64,000 nt of DNA from Arthrobacter sp. PM3 (GCF_003352915.1 NZ_CP022314.1:917514-981513), one strand, 5' to 3'. Counted from the stretch's first letter, positions 16,923-26,492 are shown. Notes: generated by a model not told the origin, from the sequence alone. Program-made: numbers and translations.

Positions 16923-18354
16923 GACTTTCGTCTTTTCCACTTGTTGACGACCGGTGCTGTCTCCATAGGGACCAGTCGGCTGGAAGAACGGACGGTCGTC
17001 CCACGAGGTAGCCTTGGGCGGCGTTCACTCCCAGCTCGGTAACCGTGGCTAGTTCAGACTGGCTTTCTATTCCCTCGGCGACAAGACTTGCACCGGTTTG
17101 TGATGCGAAGCTGACCATCGCCGCGCACAGGGCGCGCAGGTTGGCATCATTGTCGATTCCTGCCACGATTGACCGGTCAAGTTTGATCAGTTCTGGGCTG
17201 AGCCTAAGTATGTGGCGCATCGACGAGAACCCGTCGCCGGCATCGTCGATAGCTATGCGTAGGCCGGCGCTTCTGAGTGGGGCCAGCGCCGCTGTGAGAC
17301 GTGCATAGTCAGCAACGGCTGTGCGCTCGGTCAGCTCCACGACGATGCGCCCGGGTTGCAGGCCCGAGCCCCTCACGATGTCACTTAGCCTCGGATCAAG
17401 GCATGCCGCCGGCGAGAGATTGACGGCAATGTAGAGATGCCCGGGGAGATCCACTGCAGCACGCAATGCTGTCTCCAGGGCAAGGAATTCGAGATCGGCG
17501 CCCCGGCCGGCTGAATCCGCCTCAACAAACCATTGATCCGGAGACCTGAGGGGAGAGCTGACGAAGCGAGTGAGCGCTTCGGCGCCGACAATATCGCCGG
17601 TTGCCAAATTCTGGATCGGCTGAAACGCCGTTATCAATGTCCGGGTGGCGAACAGGCGATCAAGGCGCGCTCTGATTTCCCGGCTCGCCGGTCTGTGCGC
17701 CGCAGAGTCAGCCAGCGGGCGGGCGATTCCCTCGAATCCTGATCTTTCGCTGTCCCCGTCGGACCGGGGCCTGCCGACGACTTGGAGGTTCAGGCGGTGC
17801 CCGCCCCGGTGACGCGCGGAAAGCACAAGACCTTCCCGACCAGCGCGTGCATCTGGCATTCGTGCGGCCCTCACGTCGGCGAGGTCGACTATGAGACTGC
17901 ACGGGCGTCCCAGCAGCTCGGAGGGTTCATAGCCGACCAGTTCCCGGCTTGCTCGGCTGGAGAATGTAAACCGGCCGTCGGCTCCCACCGCCCAAAGCCA
18001 CTCCCGGGTTGCGCCCATGACCATGTCCAGGAGGCTCGCGGTACGTGACGCCTCGAGCTGATCGCGGCGCTGTTGCCGAACGAGATACCAGACCCCATGT
18101 AGGACGATCGGACCGAGCAGGATCGAGGCGAGCGTGAAAACTATCGCGGGGAAGTTGCTGCCGCCCCATGGCTTAGAACCAAACAGGAGTGGAAAGAGTA
18201 TTGACCAGGCCGATCCCAGCTCAAGGGACAGAAGGGCGAGCAGCCATCGACCGGCCCGTGTTGTCCGAGGTTGGGCGTTGTCAGCCGGCGCTGGAGACGT
18301 GACCGTCGGGCGCCGACGACGTGATGTGCCCAAAAACAGGTTATGCCGCTGCAT
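16912..18354 (-). CDS. Membrane PAS-EAL cyclic-di-GMP phosphodiesterase
   Basis: A protein of about 480 residues that should hydrolyse c-di-GMP. Two membrane helices (about 34-57 and 65-91) are followed by a PAS domain (about 105-220, with GYEPSELLGRP) and a C-terminal EAL domain. All key catalytic and metal positions are visible: FQPI, the signature GAEALTRF, VNLSP, VVELTER, the IDDAGDG loop, IKLDRS, LVAEGIES and AQGYLVGRP, so it is probably active. No GGDEF domain is present. The frame is open to 18681, but the extra N-terminus is low-complexity, cysteine-rich and unlike the family; the ATG at 18354 is my choice, with only a weak ribosome site. It overlaps the next gene by eleven bases. Confidence 0.85.
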   Translation of the reverse strand: MQRHNLFLGTSRRRRPTVTSPAPADNAQPRTTRAGRWLLALLSLELGSAWSILFPLLFGSKPWGGSNFPAIVFTLASILLGPIVLHGVWYLVRQQRRDQLEASRTASLLDMVMGATREWLWAVGADGRFTFSSRASRELVGYEPSELLGRPCSLIVDLADVRAARMPDARAGREGLVLSARHRGGHRLNLQVVGRPRSDGDSERSGFEGIARPLADSAAHRPASREIRARLDRLFATRTLITAFQPIQNLATGDIVGAEALTRFVSSPLRSPDQWFVEADSAGRGADLEFLALETALRAAVDLPGHLYIAVNLSPAACLDPRLSDIVRGSGLQPGRIVVELTERTAVADYARLTAALAPLRSAGLRIAIDDAGDGFSSMRHILRLSPELIKLDRSIVAGIDNDANLRALCAAMVSFASQTGASLVAEGIESQSELATVTELGVNAAQGYLVGRPSVLPADWSLWRQHRSSTSGKDESHGS

Positions 18355-18885
18355 CAGTCTTGATGGCACTGTGCTGATGTATCGCGTCTGGTGACATGCG
18401 GGTCTTCTTCTTCCGTGCTCTATTCGGTAGTAGGTCAGCATCGGCAGATGTCCGCCTACGCCAGCCGTGACGCGGCAGGGAATGTCCAGGATCGGGGCGG
18501 CCGGACCCCGTTCTTGACAGCACTGTCCCGGTCCTGGGTGAGATCCCGTTCCTTCCGGTTCGGGTGGCGCTCGTAGGCAGTTCGCTTTCGCGGCCGGTGT
18601 CCCGGGAAGGGAACCACATGTGCAGCGCGGAAGGGTCGTTATGAATCGCGGCGCCGGGCCATGGCGCGACGAACGACCCACCCGTCCGGCCGTAGTTGCC
18701 AGGTCGAAAGCTGTTTGACCGATTTCAAAATCCTACGGTTGATGGTCGCGCCAAGCAGGGGACAAGTGGCCCAAAGTGTGCATTCTTTACTCCCGGACCG
18801 ATCACTTCGTGCAGGAGTCCCGCCAACCGAACCCGGGTCGGTGTGCACACCCGGGACTATCCCCGGTTTTGTTGACTCTCGACGG
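18355..18885. other. 531-bp stretch with no supported gene
   Basis: Lies between the reverse-strand EAL gene start and the end of the arabinose-locus epimerase. Short open frames on both strands lack a ribosome site and look like translated noncoding DNA. It must contain the promoter of the EAL gene and probably the end of the arabinose transcript. Weak inverted repeats (CCGGG/CCCGG and GTGTGCACAC near 18840-18865) are the only structure seen. Confidence 0.5.
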
Positions 18886-19788
18886 TCAGGCGGCGAAGAT
18901 GCTCCAGGACGCTTCATGGGACGCGCCAGGCGCGAGCCGCACGAGGTTCTGGCCGCTGTTGAATGCATCCGGCGGGCAGGTCATGGGTTCCACGGCCAGT
19001 CCCAGCCTGTTGGGACAGGGCGGCTGCTTATCGGCTGTGTGCACCTGCAGCCAGGGGCTGTTCCGGTCCCATTCCAAGCCGACGCCGGTCCCTCCCGGGT
19101 CGCGGGCAATCAGCCGTGCGCGGCCGTCCTCGCCAAAGACGATGTCCGTGAAGGCGTGGTCGATCTCCGTGGCGCCGATGACCCGGGGAGCCCGGAAATC
19201 GTACTCGTGGCCCTCAACCGGGCGAATAGCCCTTGGCAGCAGACGGTCGGGAGTCACTTCCAGGAGTTTCCCGGCGGGGAACTGAAGTATCCATTCATCC
19301 AGCGGGGCAGGGCCGGCGAGCAAGTACGGATGCGGGCAGACTCCGTAGGGAGCTGTCATGCGGCTTGAGTTGGTCGCCGTCACGCTGGCATGAAGTCCGT
19401 CCTCGTCCAGCCGGTAGCTGGCAGTGACGTTGAGCATGAACGGGTACCCGGGGGCCGGGCCGACGCAGCAGCCGAGGACCACGGCGGAGTCGGAGTGCTC
19501 CTTCAGGGTCCAGTCGAGCGGGAAGACCAGACCGTGCAGGGCACAGTCCCGTCCGACCTCATTGACGGGCACCTGGTAGTCGACCCCGTCGAAAGTGTAC
19601 TTCCCGTCTGCGATGCGGTTGGGCCACGGGGCCGCAATGATGCCCCGGTAGTCCGGGATGGGCGCCTCGGCGTCGAAAGGAACTATGAGGTCCCGGCCCC
19701 GGAACGTCAGCTGCCGCAGGGCCGCTCCGCGCTGGACTACTGAGGCAGAGTAGTCCCCTGAAACCAGCCGGAATTCCTCGCCGTTCAC
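18886..19788 (-). CDS. Aldose 1-epimerase (mutarotase) family protein
   Basis: A 300-residue galactose-mutarotase-like beta-sandwich. Catalytic-type residues are visible: [12 protein letters not shown] at residues 55-66, CALHGLVF (His), [11 protein letters not shown] (second His) and [16 protein letters not shown] (Glu). It would interconvert alpha and beta anomers of arabinose, or of a related sugar, before kinase or isomerase action. Its ATG overlaps the araA stop by four bases, making it the last gene of the araB-araD-araA unit. A length of about 300 is normal. Confidence 0.87.
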   Translation of the reverse strand: MNGEEFRLVSGDYSASVVQRGAALRQLTFRGRDLIVPFDAEAPIPDYRGIIAAPWPNRIADGKYTFDGVDYQVPVNEVGRDCALHGLVFPLDWTLKEHSDSAVVLGCCVGPAPGYPFMLNVTASYRLDEDGLHASVTATNSSRMTAPYGVCPHPYLLAGPAPLDEWILQFPAGKLLEVTPDRLLPRAIRPVEGHEYDFRAPRVIGATEIDHAFTDIVFGEDGRARLIARDPGGTGVGLEWDRNSPWLQVHTADKQPPCPNRLGLAVEPMTCPPDAFNSGQNLVRLAPGASHEASWSIFAA

Positions 19789-21305
19789 AGCCCGCCGGCC
19801 AGCTTGTAGTAGGCGGCGTTCCAGGCAAGTTCCTTCTTGAACTGTTTGATGGTGGTGTCCTCATCAATGGTGAGCAGCTCCGTCTGGGCGATTTCCGCGA
19901 AGTCCTCGAACACGTCCATGCCCACCTGGGTGGACAGGACGGTGTGGTGCGCCGCCCCGGCAGTGAGCCAGGCGGCTGCGGAGGTGGCGAAGTCCGGCTC
20001 GGGCGACCAGAGTGCGCGGGCTACCGGCAGGTTGGGCAGGGGCTCGTCAAGGTCCACGACGTCGACGGCGTTTGCCACGAGGCGGAAGCGGTCACGCATA
20101 TCGGACAGCGCCACCACGACGCCCGGTCCGGCATCGGTGTCGAAGACCATGCGGACCGGGTCTTCCTTGCCGCCGATGCCCAGCGGGTGGATCGCGACCC
20201 GGGGTTTGGAAGCGGTCAGGGACGGGCAGACCTCAAGCATGTGCGCGCCGAGAATCTTCTCCTGGCCCGGGGCGAGGTGGTAGGTGTAATCCTCCATGAG
20301 CGAGGCGCCGCCGGGCAGGCCCGCGCCCATGACCTTGGCGGCGCGGACCAGGATCGCGGTCTTCCAGTCCCCCTCGGCGCCGAAGCCGTAGCCGTCGGCC
20401 ATGAGCCGCTGCACTGCCATGCCGGGGAGCTGGCGCAGTTCGCCGAGGTCCTCGAAGGACGTGGTGAACGCCGCGGAGCCGTTGGCCTCGAGGAAGGACC
20501 GCAGGCCCAGTTCGATCCGGGCGCTGTAGCGCAGGGACTCGTGGCGGGCGCCGCCGGCCTTCAGTTCCGGGGCCACGTCATATAGGCGCTCGTACTCCGC
20601 GACCAGGGTGTCGACGTCGGCCTCCGCCGCGCCGTGCACGGCGTCGGCAAGTTCATTGACCGACCAGGTGTTGACCGAGACGCCGAAGCGCAGCTCGGCC
20701 TCGGTCTTGTCCCCTTCGGTGACGGCCACGTTGCGCATGTTGTCGCCGAAGCGGGTCAGCTTCAGGGTCCGGACGGCCGCCCAGCCGGCCGAGGCGCGCT
20801 GCCAGGATCCCACCTGGCGGGACACCTCCGGGTTGGACACGTGTCCGACGACGGTTTTGCGCGGAACGCCCAGGCGTGACTGGATGTAGCCGAACTCACG
20901 GTCGCCGTGCGCGGCCTGGTTCAGGTTCATGAAGTCGAAGTCGATATCCGCCCATGGCAACTCGACGTTGGCCTGCGTGTGCAGGTGCAGGAGCGGTTTG
21001 CGGAGCAGGTCCAGGCCCTGGATCCACATCTTGGCCGGGGAGAACGTGTGCATCCACGCGGTCACGCCGATCACGGAATCATCGGAATTGGCTTCCAGGG
21101 CGGTGCGGCGGATGGCGTCCGAATCCGTCAGCACCGGCTTCCAGACGACTTTCACCGGGACGTCGGCAGACCCGTTCAGCGCGTCCGCGATCTCCTGGGA
21201 CTGGGCGGCGACCTGCTTCAGGACATCTTCACCGTAGAGGTGCTGGCTGCCGGTGAGGAACCAGACCTCGTAGTGGTCAAGGGACGTGTTGTTGGCGTGG
21301 GACAT
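19785..21305 (-). CDS. araA: L-arabinose isomerase
   Basis: Converts L-arabinose to L-ribulose. At 506 residues it has the usual length (about 500). The N-terminus [19 protein letters not shown] is diagnostic. Metal and catalytic region: [10 protein letters not shown] (Glu), [13 protein letters not shown] (Glu and His), [12 protein letters not shown] (His) and [10 protein letters not shown] (His). An open frame extends to 21515 but the ATG here has AGGAG seven bases upstream. Gene order is araB-araD-araA-epimerase, reverse strand, all downstream of the LacI-type operator at 23879-23892. Confidence 0.97.
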   Translation of the reverse strand: MSHANNTSLDHYEVWFLTGSQHLYGEDVLKQVAAQSQEIADALNGSADVPVKVVWKPVLTDSDAIRRTALEANSDDSVIGVTAWMHTFSPAKMWIQGLDLLRKPLLHLHTQANVELPWADIDFDFMNLNQAAHGDREFGYIQSRLGVPRKTVVGHVSNPEVSRQVGSWQRASAGWAAVRTLKLTRFGDNMRNVAVTEGDKTEAELRFGVSVNTWSVNELADAVHGAAEADVDTLVAEYERLYDVAPELKAGGARHESLRYSARIELGLRSFLEANGSAAFTTSFEDLGELRQLPGMAVQRLMADGYGFGAEGDWKTAILVRAAKVMGAGLPGGASLMEDYTYHLAPGQEKILGAHMLEVCPSLTASKPRVAIHPLGIGGKEDPVRMVFDTDAGPGVVVALSDMRDRFRLVANAVDVVDLDEPLPNLPVARALWSPEPDFATSAAAWLTAGAAHHTVLSTQVGMDVFEDFAEIAQTELLTIDEDTTIKQFKKELAWNAAYYKLAGGL

Positions 21306-21338
21306 GGTGGGCTCCTGGGATAGGAAAGGTCGTTGGAC

Positions 21339-21380
21339 GGGGCGCCGGGCCCGCTTGGAAGTGCAGTGGCCGGGCGCCCC
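21339..21380 (-). repeat. Hairpin between araD and araA
   Basis: GGGGCGCC at 21339-21346 and GGCGCCCC at 21373-21380 form an 8-bp stem with further imperfect inner pairing (GGGCCC and GGCC). It lies in the 92-bp gap between araD and araA, close to the araA ribosome site. It may tune relative expression by processing or partial termination. Confidence 0.4.
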
Positions 21381-21397
21381 GGGCTTGTGGGGTTCGG

Positions 21398-22120
21398 CTA
21401 CCGTCCGTAGACGTTCTGGTAACGGGCGTAGAGCGAGTCGATCTGGGCGGGATCGATCGGCAGGGGATCGCCCAGCTGGCGGGCGACGTGGACGGTGCGG
21501 GCCACTTCCTCGCACATCACGGCCGCCTTGACCGCGGAGCGGGCGTCCTTGCCGATGGTGAAGGGGCCGTGGTTTTGCATCAGGACCGCCGGGGAGTTGG
21601 AGGCCTGCAGGGTCTCCACGATGCCGCGGCCGATCGAGTCATCTCCGATCAGCGCGAACGGCCCCACCGGGATCGTCCCGCCGAACTCATCCCCCATCAT
21701 GGTCAGCACGCAGGGGATCGCCTCTCCCCGGGCCGCCCAGGCAGTAGCGTAGGTCGAATGGGTGTGCACCACTCCCCCGACTTCCGGCATATGCCGGTAC
21801 ACGTAGGCGTGCGCCGCGGTGTCCGAGGACGGCGACAGCCCCGGGTTGCTCCATTCGGATGGTTCACCGCCTACGCCGGTACGATCGCCGACAGGAAGCG
21901 AAGTCACCGGCGTGCCGTACAGGTCCGTGACCACCATGAGCTCAGGGGTGAGCTCATCGTAGGAGACACCGGAGGGTTTGATGACCATGAGATCGTGGCC
22001 GGGAACCCGGGCGGAGACGTTCCCGGCGGTCCACACCACCAGCTGGTAGCGGGTCAGTTCCGCGTGGAGTCCGCACACTTCCTGCCGGATCCGGGCGATG
22101 GACTCCTGCAGCGCGCTCAT
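21398..22120 (-). CDS. araD: L-ribulose-5-phosphate 4-epimerase
   Basis: A 240-residue class II aldolase-fold enzyme converting L-ribulose 5-phosphate to D-xylulose 5-phosphate. Landmarks: [11 protein letters not shown] and [11 protein letters not shown] for phosphate binding, [15 protein letters not shown] with the two metal-binding histidines (about 94-96), and [12 protein letters not shown] with the third histidine. Length and motifs match the AraD/UlaF family. The ATG overlaps the araB stop by four bases, so translation is coupled to the kinase. Confidence 0.96.
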   Translation of the reverse strand: MSALQESIARIRQEVCGLHAELTRYQLVVWTAGNVSARVPGHDLMVIKPSGVSYDELTPELMVVTDLYGTPVTSLPVGDRTGVGGEPSEWSNPGLSPSSDTAAHAYVYRHMPEVGGVVHTHSTYATAWAARGEAIPCVLTMMGDEFGGTIPVGPFALIGDDSIGRGIVETLQASNSPAVLMQNHGPFTIGKDARSAVKAAVMCEEVARTVHVARQLGDPLPIDPAQIDSLYARYQNVYGR

Positions 22121-23832
22121 GCGGAGGCTCCGGCACCGGCGAGGGCCCTGACGGAGTTGCGCTGGATGGCCTTGAGCCGGCGCATGACGTCGTTGGTTCC
22201 CCTGCCGAAGTAGTCGTGGAGCGTCCGGTATTCGCGGAACAGTTCCTCATAGGCGGTGACGTTTTCCGGGATGGGGGTGTAAACGGAGCCCGGCTCTGAT
22301 CCCATGGCGGCCGCTGCGGTCCGGATGTCCGGATACTTCCCGGCCGCGACGGCCGCGTGGATGGCCGATCCCAGGGCCGGCCCCTGGGCGGAGCCGATGG
22401 TGGAGAGCTGCAGGCCCGTGACATCGGCGTAGATCTGCATCAGGAGCCTGTTCTTCAGCAGCCCTCCGGCGACGATGAACTCCTTCACCGGTACCCCCGA
22501 GTCCCGGAAAGCGTCCACGATGGTGCGGGTACCGAAGGCCGTGGCCTCCAGCAGCGCCCGGTAGGTGTCCTCGGGGCGGGTGGCCAGCGTCTGTCCGACA
22601 ATCAGGCCGGAGAGTTCATGGTCCACCAGCACGGAGCGGTTTCCTGAGTGCCAGTCCAGCGCGATCAGGCCGTGTTGTCCGATCGCCTGGCTGGACGCGA
22701 GCTCGGTGAGATATTCGTGGATGTCCAGGCCGGCGGCAGCCGCGGCTTGGTGGTATGCCGGCGGGACGCCGTTCTTGGTAAACCAGCCGAAGATGTCCCC
22801 CACCCCCGACTGCCCGGCCTCATAGCCCCAGAGCCCGTCCACGATGCCGCCATCGACGACGCCGCACATGCCGGGCACTTCCCGCAGCTCGGTCCCGTTC
22901 ATGACGTGGCAGGTGGAGGTGCCCATGATGGCCACGAGCTGTCCCGGGTCGACCGCCTTGGCTGCCGGAGCGGTGACGTGGGCGTCAACGTTGCCGACCG
23001 CGACGGCGATCCCCTCTGGCAACCCTGTCCAAGCGGCGGCTTCGGCAGTCAGGTAGCCGGCGGCATCGCCGAGCCGGCCGATGGTGTGTTCCAGCTTGGT
23101 GGACACGAAGTCCTTGAACTGCGGGTTCAGCGCGGCGAGGAAGTCTTCGGACGGATAGCGGCCGTCCTGGTAGATCCCCTTGTAGCCGGCCGTGCAGGCA
23201 TTGCGGACGTAGTTGCCGCTCAGCTGCCAGACAATCCAGTCCGCGGCTTCCACCCAGCGGTCCATCGCGGCGTAGCTCTCGGGGTCCTCCTCGAGCAGCT
23301 GCAGCCCCTTGGCGAATTCCCATTCGGAGGAGATCAGGCCGCCGTAGCGGGGCAGCCAGCTTTCCCCCCGTTCGGCAGCCAGGGCGTTGATGCGGTCCGC
23401 CTGCGGCTGCGCGGCGTGGTGACGCCACAGCTTCACATAGGCGTGCGGCCTGTCCGCGAAGCCCGCCACTTCACTGAGCGGGGTGCCGTCGGCCTTGACC
23501 GGAACCATGGTGCAGGCCGTGAAGTCCGTCGCGATCCCGACGACGTCGGAAGGATCGATGCCGGCGGCGGCGACCGCCGCGGGCACAGCCTGGCGCAGGA
23601 CCTCCCGGTAGTCATCGGGCACCTGGAGCGCCCACTCGCCCGGAAGCCGGATGCCGGCGGCGCCCGCGGTGTCCTCCGGAAGTTCGCCGGTGACCACAGC
23701 ATGCGGGTAGTCGAAGACCCCGCTGCCCAGTTCCTTGCCGTCCCGGACCCGGACGACGACGGCCCGCCCGGAAAGCGTGCCGTAGTCCACGCCAATGACA
23801 AATTTTTCGGTTCCGTCCACTGAGACGTCCAT
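22117..23832 (-). CDS. araB: Ribulokinase
   Basis: A 571-residue FGGY-family kinase phosphorylating L-ribulose. N-terminal VIGVDYGTLSGRAVVV is the AraB phosphate-binding signature; VGIATDFTACTMVPV and ALDWHSGNRSVLVD also fit AraB, and the C-terminal ATP site includes FIVAGGLLKNRLLMQIYADV. A longer open frame begins at 23865, but GGAGG lies five bases before the ATG chosen here. First gene of the ara unit; its leader carries a perfect 14-bp LacI-type palindrome about 47 bp upstream. Confidence 0.97.
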   Translation of the reverse strand: MDVSVDGTEKFVIGVDYGTLSGRAVVVRVRDGKELGSGVFDYPHAVVTGELPEDTAGAAGIRLPGEWALQVPDDYREVLRQAVPAAVAAAGIDPSDVVGIATDFTACTMVPVKADGTPLSEVAGFADRPHAYVKLWRHHAAQPQADRINALAAERGESWLPRYGGLISSEWEFAKGLQLLEEDPESYAAMDRWVEAADWIVWQLSGNYVRNACTAGYKGIYQDGRYPSEDFLAALNPQFKDFVSTKLEHTIGRLGDAAGYLTAEAAAWTGLPEGIAVAVGNVDAHVTAPAAKAVDPGQLVAIMGTSTCHVMNGTELREVPGMCGVVDGGIVDGLWGYEAGQSGVGDIFGWFTKNGVPPAYHQAAAAAGLDIHEYLTELASSQAIGQHGLIALDWHSGNRSVLVDHELSGLIVGQTLATRPEDTYRALLEATAFGTRTIVDAFRDSGVPVKEFIVAGGLLKNRLLMQIYADVTGLQLSTIGSAQGPALGSAIHAAVAAGKYPDIRTAAAAMGSEPGSVYTPIPENVTAYEELFREYRTLHDYFGRGTNDVMRRLKAIQRNSVRALAGAGASA

Positions 23833-23878
23833 GAATCCTCCAAGCAAAACACCCGTCGACTCCACGGGCTGGAATGTG

Positions 23879-23892
23879 TGTTAGCGCTAACA
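23879..23892 (-). promoter_or_regulatory. LacI-type operator in front of araB
   Basis: TGTTAGCGCTAACA is a perfect 14-bp palindrome with central GCGC, 47 bp upstream of araB. The same core TTAGCGCTAA occurs at 25198-25217 and in degenerate form at 33840-33857, so it is probably read by the LacI protein encoded at 25356-26492. Confidence 0.8.
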
Positions 23893-24031
23893 ATATTTGC
23901 CGAAAAATGTCCCGGGCCCCGGTGGCGGTGCGAGGACTCCGGGACCCTCGCCCTGCCATGGGCACTGTCGGGGGCATCGGCCTCCGTGGGCACAAACTCG
24001 ATGGCACGGCACCAAATCGGGGACGTGGTGT

Positions 24032-24064
24032 CGGCCGGGGTGCGCGATACGCGCACCCCGGCCG
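24032..24064 (-). terminator. Perfect 15-bp hairpin after the amidase gene
   Basis: CGGCCGGGGTGCGCG (24032-24046) pairs perfectly with CGCGCACCCCGGCCG (24050-24064), with a three-base ATA loop. It begins 11 bases after the stop of the reverse-strand amidase gene and separates it from araB. No T-run follows, as is usual for actinobacterial terminators of this kind. The stem is very stable, so it should insulate the two units. Confidence 0.7.
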
Positions 24065-24074
24065 GGCTCCCAAC

Positions 24075-25166
24075 CTAGGCTTTGTAGCCGGCCGGCGGCG
24101 TGAGCACGCCGCGCTCGATGAGTTTTTCGATGTTGGCGGCCCGTGTTGAGTCTTCCCGGGCGAGCCATCCCTCGCCCGGGGGGGCCTCGAGGTACTGGTT
24201 CTTCGGGTAGATCGGGTTGTCGTAGATGACCCGGTACTGCTCGGTGCGCAGGTCCTTGACCTGGTTGTACAGGCCGTTCGACACCCGGGCCCGGCGGAGG
24301 GCTTCGATGTCGATCGTGGTGCAGACGAACGAGTCGCCCGACGTCCAGCCCTGCTGCTTGGTCAGGATCTGGCCCCGGGGGCCGACAATCATGGACTGGC
24401 CGCCGAACAGGTCCTGCATGCTTCCGTCCTCGCGGACCTCGGGCCCCAGGTTCGGGGCGACGACGTACGCGGAGTTGAACATGGCGTGCGCACGGTTCTG
24501 CAGCTCCCACATGCCGTTCTGGACGGCCGGCTCGATCAGGGTGCCGCGGATAATGATCTCGGCGCCGTTCATGGCCAGGCCGCGCGGGACTTCGGGGTAG
24601 ACACCTTCGTGGCAGATGGCGTACCCGATGTTGCCGATCTCCGTCTTCGCCACCGGGAAGATGGCGTCCATCGCGTTGCCGTTGCCCTTCTTTTCAATCC
24701 ACTCGTCCCACACGTCGTGCGGGTTCATGTTGCCGAGCATGCCGCCCTCGTAGGCGTCACTGGTGGCCTTGCAGCGCTTGTAGATGATCTCGCCCTGCGG
24801 ATCGATGATGAACGCGACATTGAAGTGGCGGTCCGGGAAGTCCTCGTCCTTGACCATGTACAGCTCGGCCGCGATATAGGTGTTCAGCTCCACGGCCTTC
24901 TTCGCCAGCTCGTCCGTCTCCGGACCCGGGATCGTCACGGCAAAGTGGCGCTCCTTCTCCCGGTTCCCCGGCGTGTTGGCAATCATGCCCTGGATCGCCA
25001 TCTCCGGCAGGACAACCAGCCTGACCGGAGAGCCCTCCCAGGCCCCGACCATCACCGCCGTGTCGATGAACTCGTTGATGCGCTTGACGTTTGCAACACC
25101 GTCGCCGGGATTCTTCACATTGATAGTCCGCGGCGAAACCGCCACAACGACAAATGGATCGACCAT
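24075..25166 (-). CDS. Nitrilase-superfamily amidase (aliphatic amidase/formamidase-like)
   Basis: A 363-residue carbon-nitrogen hydrolase. The catalytic triad is visible: Glu in LVVLPEMAIQG (about residue 55), Lys in IYKRCKATSD (about 129) and Cys in GYAICHEGVYPE (about 190). Length and motif context are closest to aliphatic amidases (about 340 residues), which release ammonia from short amides. AGAGAG precedes the ATG. It has its own promoter and a perfect 20-bp operator of the arabinose-type LacI regulator, so it appears to be induced together with arabinose uptake. A role in sugar metabolism is not obvious; the amide substrate is unknown. Confidence 0.85.
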   Translation of the reverse strand: MVDPFVVVAVSPRTINVKNPGDGVANVKRINEFIDTAVMVGAWEGSPVRLVVLPEMAIQGMIANTPGNREKERHFAVTIPGPETDELAKKAVELNTYIAAELYMVKDEDFPDRHFNVAFIIDPQGEIIYKRCKATSDAYEGGMLGNMNPHDVWDEWIEKKGNGNAMDAIFPVAKTEIGNIGYAICHEGVYPEVPRGLAMNGAEIIIRGTLIEPAVQNGMWELQNRAHAMFNSAYVVAPNLGPEVREDGSMQDLFGGQSMIVGPRGQILTKQQGWTSGDSFVCTTIDIEALRRARVSNGLYNQVKDLRTEQYRVIYDNPIYPKNQYLEAPPGEGWLAREDSTRAANIEKLIERGVLTPPAGYKA

Positions 25167-25197
25167 TGTATTTCTCTCTTTTCTCTTCTTTGAGTAT

Positions 25198-25217
25198 CTG
25201 AGTTAGCGCTAACTCAG
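25198..25217 (-). promoter_or_regulatory. Perfect 20-bp LacI-type operator
   Basis: CTGAGTTAGCGCTAACTCAG is a perfect 20-bp palindrome, the best version of the site in the window. It lies 31 bp upstream of the amidase gene and overlaps the end of the likely -10 box, the ideal position for repression. Confidence 0.85.
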
Positions 25218-25245
25218 GCTAGCCCGGTTTGGTAGAAATTTTCAA
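25216..25245 (-). promoter_or_regulatory. Probable promoter of the amidase gene
   Basis: On the reverse strand TTGAAA (25245-25240) and TAGCCT (25221-25216) are 18 bp apart. The operator palindrome starts at the end of this -10 box. Confidence 0.45.
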
Positions 25246-25291
25246 GACCTTGGTCTTCGCTTTTTAGGAAATGCGTTATGCCCTTTTAGCG

Positions 25292-25326
25292 ACTCATGCC
25301 AAAGGGGCTGCCAAAACGGCATGAGT
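25292..25326 (-). terminator. Hairpin after the LacI gene
   Basis: ACTCATGCC (25292-25300) and GGCATGAGT (25318-25326) form a 9-bp stem with a 17-base loop, 30 bp after the stop of the reverse-strand LacI gene. It would end the ABC-transporter/oxidoreductase/LacI transcript before the amidase promoter. Confidence 0.5.
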
Positions 25327-25355
25327 GTGGGAAGTCAGAGCCGCCGGTGTTGGCC

Positions 25356-26492
25356 CTAGCTTCGTGGCGGTGCCGTGGTATCGCGGAGAATCAGGCGCGG
25401 TTCCAGCAGAGGGATATCTCCCTCAGCCTCCTCTTTGATCATTGACAGTACGCGGCCTACAGCGATGTGGCCGATGGCTTCAAAATCAAGCCTTACTGTC
25501 GTTAGTGCCGGCCGAAAGTAGGGTGCTTCCTTGACGTCGTCGAATCCCACGACACTGACATCTCCCGGCACGTCCCGGCCGGCCTCGTCCAGGGCCTTGA
25601 TCACCCCGAGCGCAAAGGGGTCGTTGGCCGCAAAGATCGCCGTGACGTCCTGCCTTGCGGCCAGTTCGCAGCCGACTCGGTATCCCTCGGCGGCGGACCA
25701 ATCGGACGTTGCAAGCGGCGTGGGAATGACGCGTCCGGCCGCCCCCAGTTCCGCTGCCCATCCTTGGACCCGGGCGGATGTTGCCATCCACCCCGGGGGG
25801 CCCTGAACGTGCCACACTGTCTTGTGCCCGAGGTCCAGCAAGTGGCGGACCACCATCCGGGCTCCCTTTACCTCGTTGACGGAAACGCTATTCGGGCTCG
25901 GCTGCGATCCTTGCTGGAACGTCACCACGGGAACGCCGATGTCGAGGTCGTCGAGAACGGAAATTGCATCCAGCAGGGGCGCGAGCACGATCACGCCGTC
26001 AACGGTGTCCGAATTGATGGACTCGAATGCCGCCCTGATGTCTTTCCGTTCGAGGCTTGCCAGCGTGACTAAACGCGTCGCGTAGCCGTGCTGCCGCGCT
26101 TCCTCGGAAATACCGTACAGGGCCACCGTTGGTCCGAGGACCGACAGTTCGAAACTGACGACGCCGATGGTCATTGTGCGGTTGCTGGCCAGAGCGGCAG
26201 CCGCCGGATTTCGCCGGTACCGGAGCTGTTCGATTGCGTGCTGGACGCGTCGACGGATGTCGGGATCCACATTGGTTGCCCCCCGGACAACCCGTGACAC
26301 CGTCTGCTGGGAGACACCGGCGAGCCGGGCGACGTCGGACATCCGGGGGGCCTTCGACCTGGAAGCCAGCCGCTCCCCGCGCCCGTTGAGGTTTCGGGCG
26401 TCTGAGGGCGCGGAAGTCGGGGACACACCTCCATTATCCCCGGCTATCCCCGACAGACCAGTGAGCGCGGCTCCTGTCGGCGCGCCCCTCAT
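25356..26492 (-). CDS. LacI-family regulator, probable arabinose-locus repressor
   Basis: A LacI/GalR-type repressor of about 378 residues. The helix-turn-helix reads MSDVARLAGVSQQTVSRVV, with hinge RRVQHAIEQLRYRRNPAAAALAS, then the sugar-binding core and [15 protein letters not shown] near the C-terminus. I place the start at the ATG that shares one base with the upstream stop (TGATG); longer (26540) and shorter (GTG at 26426, directly after GGAGGT) starts are possible, all leaving an unusually long tail before the DNA-binding domain. It is the last gene of the unit beginning at 33776, whose promoter carries a related operator, so it probably represses its own synthesis as well as the amidase and araBDA units. 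Confidence 0.85.
   Translation of the reverse strand: MRGAPTGAALTGLSGIAGDNGGVSPTSAPSDARNLNGRGERLASRSKAPRMSDVARLAGVSQQTVSRVVRGATNVDPDIRRRVQHAIEQLRYRRNPAAAALASNRTMTIGVVSFELSVLGPTVALYGISEEARQHGYATRLVTLASLERKDIRAAFESINSDTVDGVIVLAPLLDAISVLDDLDIGVPVVTFQQGSQPSPNSVSVNEVKGARMVVRHLLDLGHKTVWHVQGPPGWMATSARVQGWAAELGAAGRVIPTPLATSDWSAAEGYRVGCELAARQDVTAIFAANDPFALGVIKALDEAGRDVPGDVSVVGFDDVKEAPYFRPALTTVRLDFEAIGHIAVGRVLSMIKEEAEGDIPLLEPRLILRDTTAPPRS

Noticed and set aside
18726..18741. TCAAAATCCTACGGTT, similar to TCAAAATTCTACGGCT at 34229-34244
   Set aside because: Fourteen of sixteen matches are expected many times by chance in a 64-kb window, and flanks do not match.
22648..23823. Forward open frame of 391 codons opposite araB
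   Set aside because: Antisense to a certain kinase gene, no start signal or domain.
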